DNA of 64,000 bases from Verrucomicrobiota bacterium. Lineage in GTDB: Bacteria > Verrucomicrobiota > Verrucomicrobiia > Opitutales > Opitutaceae. Below the pieces are notes generated by a model. It was not told the DNA's origin, did no database searches, and saw only the letters and a program-made list of their open reading frames with translations. Positions 61,744 to 64,000 of the stretch are shown piece by piece (within the stretch, counting starts at the first letter, position 1; each line of letters opens with the position of its first letter). Location of the stretch: positions 1 through 64,000 of the forward strand of contig JADKHC010000011.1 of assembly GCA_016721945.1 (NCBI GenBank), written 5' to 3'. A program made the position numbers and the translations under genes.

Positions 61744-63213
61744 ATGAAAACTCAACGTTTCCTCCGACCTGTACTCTCCTGTGTGTTCGCTACCTTGCTC
61801 CCCCTAAGCTTGGCCACATCGGCCGTCAAAGCCGCGCCCGCCGTTCCCTCTGCGCCGTGGTTATTGAGTCCGGAGGAGCGCCACCGTCGGGAGGAAATCG
61901 CCGCCGCCGACCGCAAGCGAATGATGGAAATCCTGGGCGTGACCGAGGCAAAGAATCTACCTCCGGAAGAGTCCGATCCGAAGCGCCCAACCGGCACGGT
62001 ACGCCCGCCGAACAACCCACATGGCTGGACCGACGCCGCGGGTAACTTTGTGGTGCGCTCGAGCTGGGGCAACTGGATCAACTACGATCTCGCCAAAACC
62101 GACGTCGGCCCACTGCCGAATCCACTGGTGTTGAAAAATGGTAAGCCAGTTACCACCGCCACGACTTGGTGGCAGGAGCGCCGCCCAGAAATCGTCGAAG
62201 ATTTCGCCCGGGAAATCTACGGCCGTATTCCGGCAAACACGCCGAAGATAACGTGGGAGATCCTCGAAACAGACCCCCATGCACTCGATGGACGCGCAAC
62301 CCTCAAGCGGATCGTCGGGCACATCGACAATTCGCGCCATCCAACCGCGACTCCGAGTATTCAGATCACATTACACCTGCCCGCCAATGCCACCGGCCCA
62401 GTACCTGTTTTAGTCGCTATTGGCGGGTTCGGTCCGCCACCCGGATTCCCCGTGCCTAAAGGTCCGACCGCGCTGGACCTTGTGCTCGCTCACGGTTGGG
62501 GCTATGCGACGTTTGCGCCTTACGCCGTGCAGTCCGACAGCGGCGCTGGCCTGACCGAAGGCATCATAGGTCTTGTCAACGAAGGTCAACCACGCAAACC
62601 CGACGACTGGGGTGCGCTCGCCGCGTGGTCCTGGGGCCTGAGCCGCGTGATCGATTACCTAGAAACCGAACCAGCCGTTGACGCCAAACGCCTCGGTGTG
62701 CAAGGCCACTCGCGCTTCGGAAAGACCGCACTGGTCGCCGCCGCGCTCGATCCGCGCTGGGCGATCGCCTATGCCAGCTGTTCCGGCGAAGGCGGTGCCA
62801 AACTCCATCGCCACAACTACGGCGAGTCAGTCGACATCGTGGCCTGGACTGGCGAATACCATTGGATGGCGGGCAACTTTCTCAAATACGGCGGCCGCTG
62901 GAACGACCTTCCCGTTGACCAGCACGAACTCATCGCGCTCGTCGCACCGCGACCGATCTTCGTAACCGGCGGCACGCAGGATCTCTGGCCCGATCCAGTC
63001 GGCATGTTCCAAGCCTGCGTCGCAGCTGGACCTGTCTACCGGTTGCTCGGACGAGCCGACCTCGGCACCACCGAAATGCCCGAACCCGACCGTGAGCTAA
63101 TTAGCGGCGACATCGGTTTCCGCCTGCACACCGGCGGCCACACCGACCTCCCCGACTGGCCCGCCTTCCTCCAATTCGCAGACAAGTATTTTGGATCGCA
63201 AACCCATACGTGA
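61744..63213 (+). CDS. Glucuronoyl esterase (CE15)
   Basis: 489 residues with a signal peptide (MKTQRFLRPVLSCVFATLLPLSLATSAVKA), ATG at 61744. CE15 enzymes cleave the ester between lignin alcohols and 4-O-methyl-glucuronate of xylan. LAAWSWGLSRVIDYLETEPAVDAKRLGVQGHSRFGKTALVAAALDPR (~300-345) holds the nucleophile elbow G-H-S-R-F-G-K; the canonical form is G-C-S-R-x-G. CSGEGGAKLHRHNYGE follows (Glu candidate), and FRLHTGGHTDLPDWPAF near the end supplies the catalytic His. Bacterial Opitutus CE15 enzymes are of this length. Preceded by a MITE-like copy, followed 1 base later by the next gene. Confidence 0.85.
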   Translation: MKTQRFLRPVLSCVFATLLPLSLATSAVKAAPAVPSAPWLLSPEERHRREEIAAADRKRMMEILGVTEAKNLPPEESDPKRPTGTVRPPNNPHGWTDAAGNFVVRSSWGNWINYDLAKTDVGPLPNPLVLKNGKPVTTATTWWQERRPEIVEDFAREIYGRIPANTPKITWEILETDPHALDGRATLKRIVGHIDNSRHPTATPSIQITLHLPANATGPVPVLVAIGGFGPPPGFPVPKGPTALDLVLAHGWGYATFAPYAVQSDSGAGLTEGIIGLVNEGQPRKPDDWGALAAWSWGLSRVIDYLETEPAVDAKRLGVQGHSRFGKTALVAAALDPRWAIAYASCSGEGGAKLHRHNYGESVDIVAWTGEYHWMAGNFLKYGGRWNDLPVDQHELIALVAPRPIFVTGGTQDLWPDPVGMFQACVAAGPVYRLLGRADLGTTEMPEPDRELISGDIGFRLHTGGHTDLPDWPAFLQFADKYFGSQTHT

Positions 63214-63214
63214 C

Positions 63215-64000
63215 ATGAAATCCAACCGCAGCGACATTCTCGACTGGGTCGACCAAGGCCGTATCCCTAACGACAAACTGCGCGATGCGCTCTCTGTCGC
63301 CGAGGTGTTGCCTCAGGCGGACGACTGGCGGCGCTTCCTGGACAGGATGTTTCTCTTCATGGGCGTCGTGCTACTCGCCGCAGGAGTGATTTTCTTTTTC
63401 GCCTTCAACTGGCAAGGGCTCGGGCGCTTTGCCAAGTTTGCCTTGGCGGAAGTTCCGATCATCGCCGCGCTCGCGGTTGTCTGGCGACTTGGCGTCGACA
63501 GCATCGCCGGCAAAGCAACCCTGCTCTTCGTTTCGTTGCTCACCGGCGCACTACTGGCGCTCGTCGGACAGACTTATCAAACAGGCGCAGACACCGTCGA
63601 ACTTTTCGCCGTGTGGGCAGTGGCTATTCTCCCGTGGGTTCTGGTGGCACGTTTCCCCGCGCTGTGGATTGTCTGGCTCGCGCTAGTCAACGTTGCGGCG
63701 TCGCTCGCCTTGATGACATTCCGTAACCGGTGGAGCATCGTATATACGCCCGATAAACTGATGTGGGTGTTGTTCGAACTGAACACTGTAGCACTTATCA
63801 TCTGGGAGTGCCTTGCTGTTGCCGGTTTAAAATGGTTACGTGAACGCTGGTCGGTCCGCATCATTGCCACGGCAAGCGGTGGCCTGATCACGGCACTCGC
63901 GTTCGAAGACATCGTCGACGGGCGTTACACCAGCCACTGGGGCTGGCCGCTGTGGCTGGGCTGGATCTTTGCGGCCTATTTTGCCTATAGACACTGGATT
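63215..64000 (+). CDS. DUF2157 membrane protein, runs off the window
   Basis: Open to the window end, at least 262 residues. ATG 63215 begins 1 base after the CE15 stop. MKSNRSDILDWVDQGRIPNDKLRDALSVAEVLPQADDWRRFLDRMFLFMGVVLLAAGVIFFFAFNWQGLGRFAKF shows a soluble N-terminal helix bundle, then hydrophobic helices in pairs (LLAAGVIFFFAFNW, LLFVSLLTGALLALVGQTYQTG). AGVIFFFAFNW and GQTYQTGAD are typical of the DUF2157 family. More transmembrane segments follow. Function unknown. Confidence 0.8.
   Translation, partial: MKSNRSDILDWVDQGRIPNDKLRDALSVAEVLPQADDWRRFLDRMFLFMGVVLLAAGVIFFFAFNWQGLGRFAKFALAEVPIIAALAVVWRLGVDSIAGKATLLFVSLLTGALLALVGQTYQTGADTVELFAVWAVAILPWVLVARFPALWIVWLALVNVAASLALMTFRNRWSIVYTPDKLMWVLFELNTVALIIWECLAVAGLKWLRERWSVRIIATASGGLITALAFEDIVDGRYTSHWGWPLWLGWIFAAYFAYRHWI

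Overview
The window looks like a chromosomal segment of a Verrucomicrobiota bacterium, most likely from the Opitutales/Opitutaceae. This is an inference from gene content: a DUF5069 protein, a CE15 glucuronoyl esterase, a GH28 pectinase, a MamK-like actin, Nif11 and DUF3108 proteins, two KdgK-like sugar kinases and several hybrid histidine kinases. It also rests on a GC-rich coding style with many short interspersed hairpin repeats. No rRNA, CRISPR array or replication origin was seen. One tRNA gene (anticodon CAT) is present.

Layout. 0-5.0 kb is a decayed mobile region: two minus-strand tyrosine recombinase genes broken by frameshifts, then a broken IS1380-like transposase. 5.1-12.6 kb is accessory: a TonB-C-type protein with an internal tandem duplication, a ParE-type toxin-antitoxin pair, a repeat field with 300-bp tandem units and hairpin elements, a secreted lectin-like protein, an orphan Nif11 peptide, a YjbR protein and a VOC protein. 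12.8-23.5 kb is mostly intact core sequence: an AI-2E/PerM permease, a zinc-ribbon protein, a GH28 polygalacturonase with one frameshift, a beta-CASP nuclease, DUF3108, a 3-methyladenine glycosylase, a PfkB kinase, a coiled-coil protein, rplU-rpmA and a MamK-like actin with small neighbours. 23.9-34.4 kb holds a glycosyltransferase, the tRNA and a stretch crowded with frameshifts: rsmI, DUF5069, a two-component-propeller hybrid kinase and a broken unknown gene. A two-domain TonB-C-like protein within it is intact.

From 34.9 kb to the end every gene reads cleanly: an FAD-linked oxidase, two KdgK-like kinases around a LarA-like racemase/epimerase, three sensor kinases in a row, a YiiX-type hydrolase, pheA-scpB diverging from ilvD, pgi, a small lipoprotein, serine acetyltransferase, a DUF6795 + lipase pair, an AbrB-Doc toxin-antitoxin pair, purD, a LMW phosphatase, a CE15 esterase and the start of a DUF2157 membrane protein.

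How the parts fit. GH28, CE15, the LarA-like enzyme and the KdgK-like kinases suggest growth on pectin and glucuronoxylan, with uronic and aldonic acids entering central metabolism through 2-keto-3-deoxygluconate. The sensor kinases may control such functions. The strongest candidates for new biology are the MamK-like filament gene with its tail-anchored neighbour, and a ~155-bp MITE-like element with inverted ends present in two full copies plus degenerate or truncated ones.
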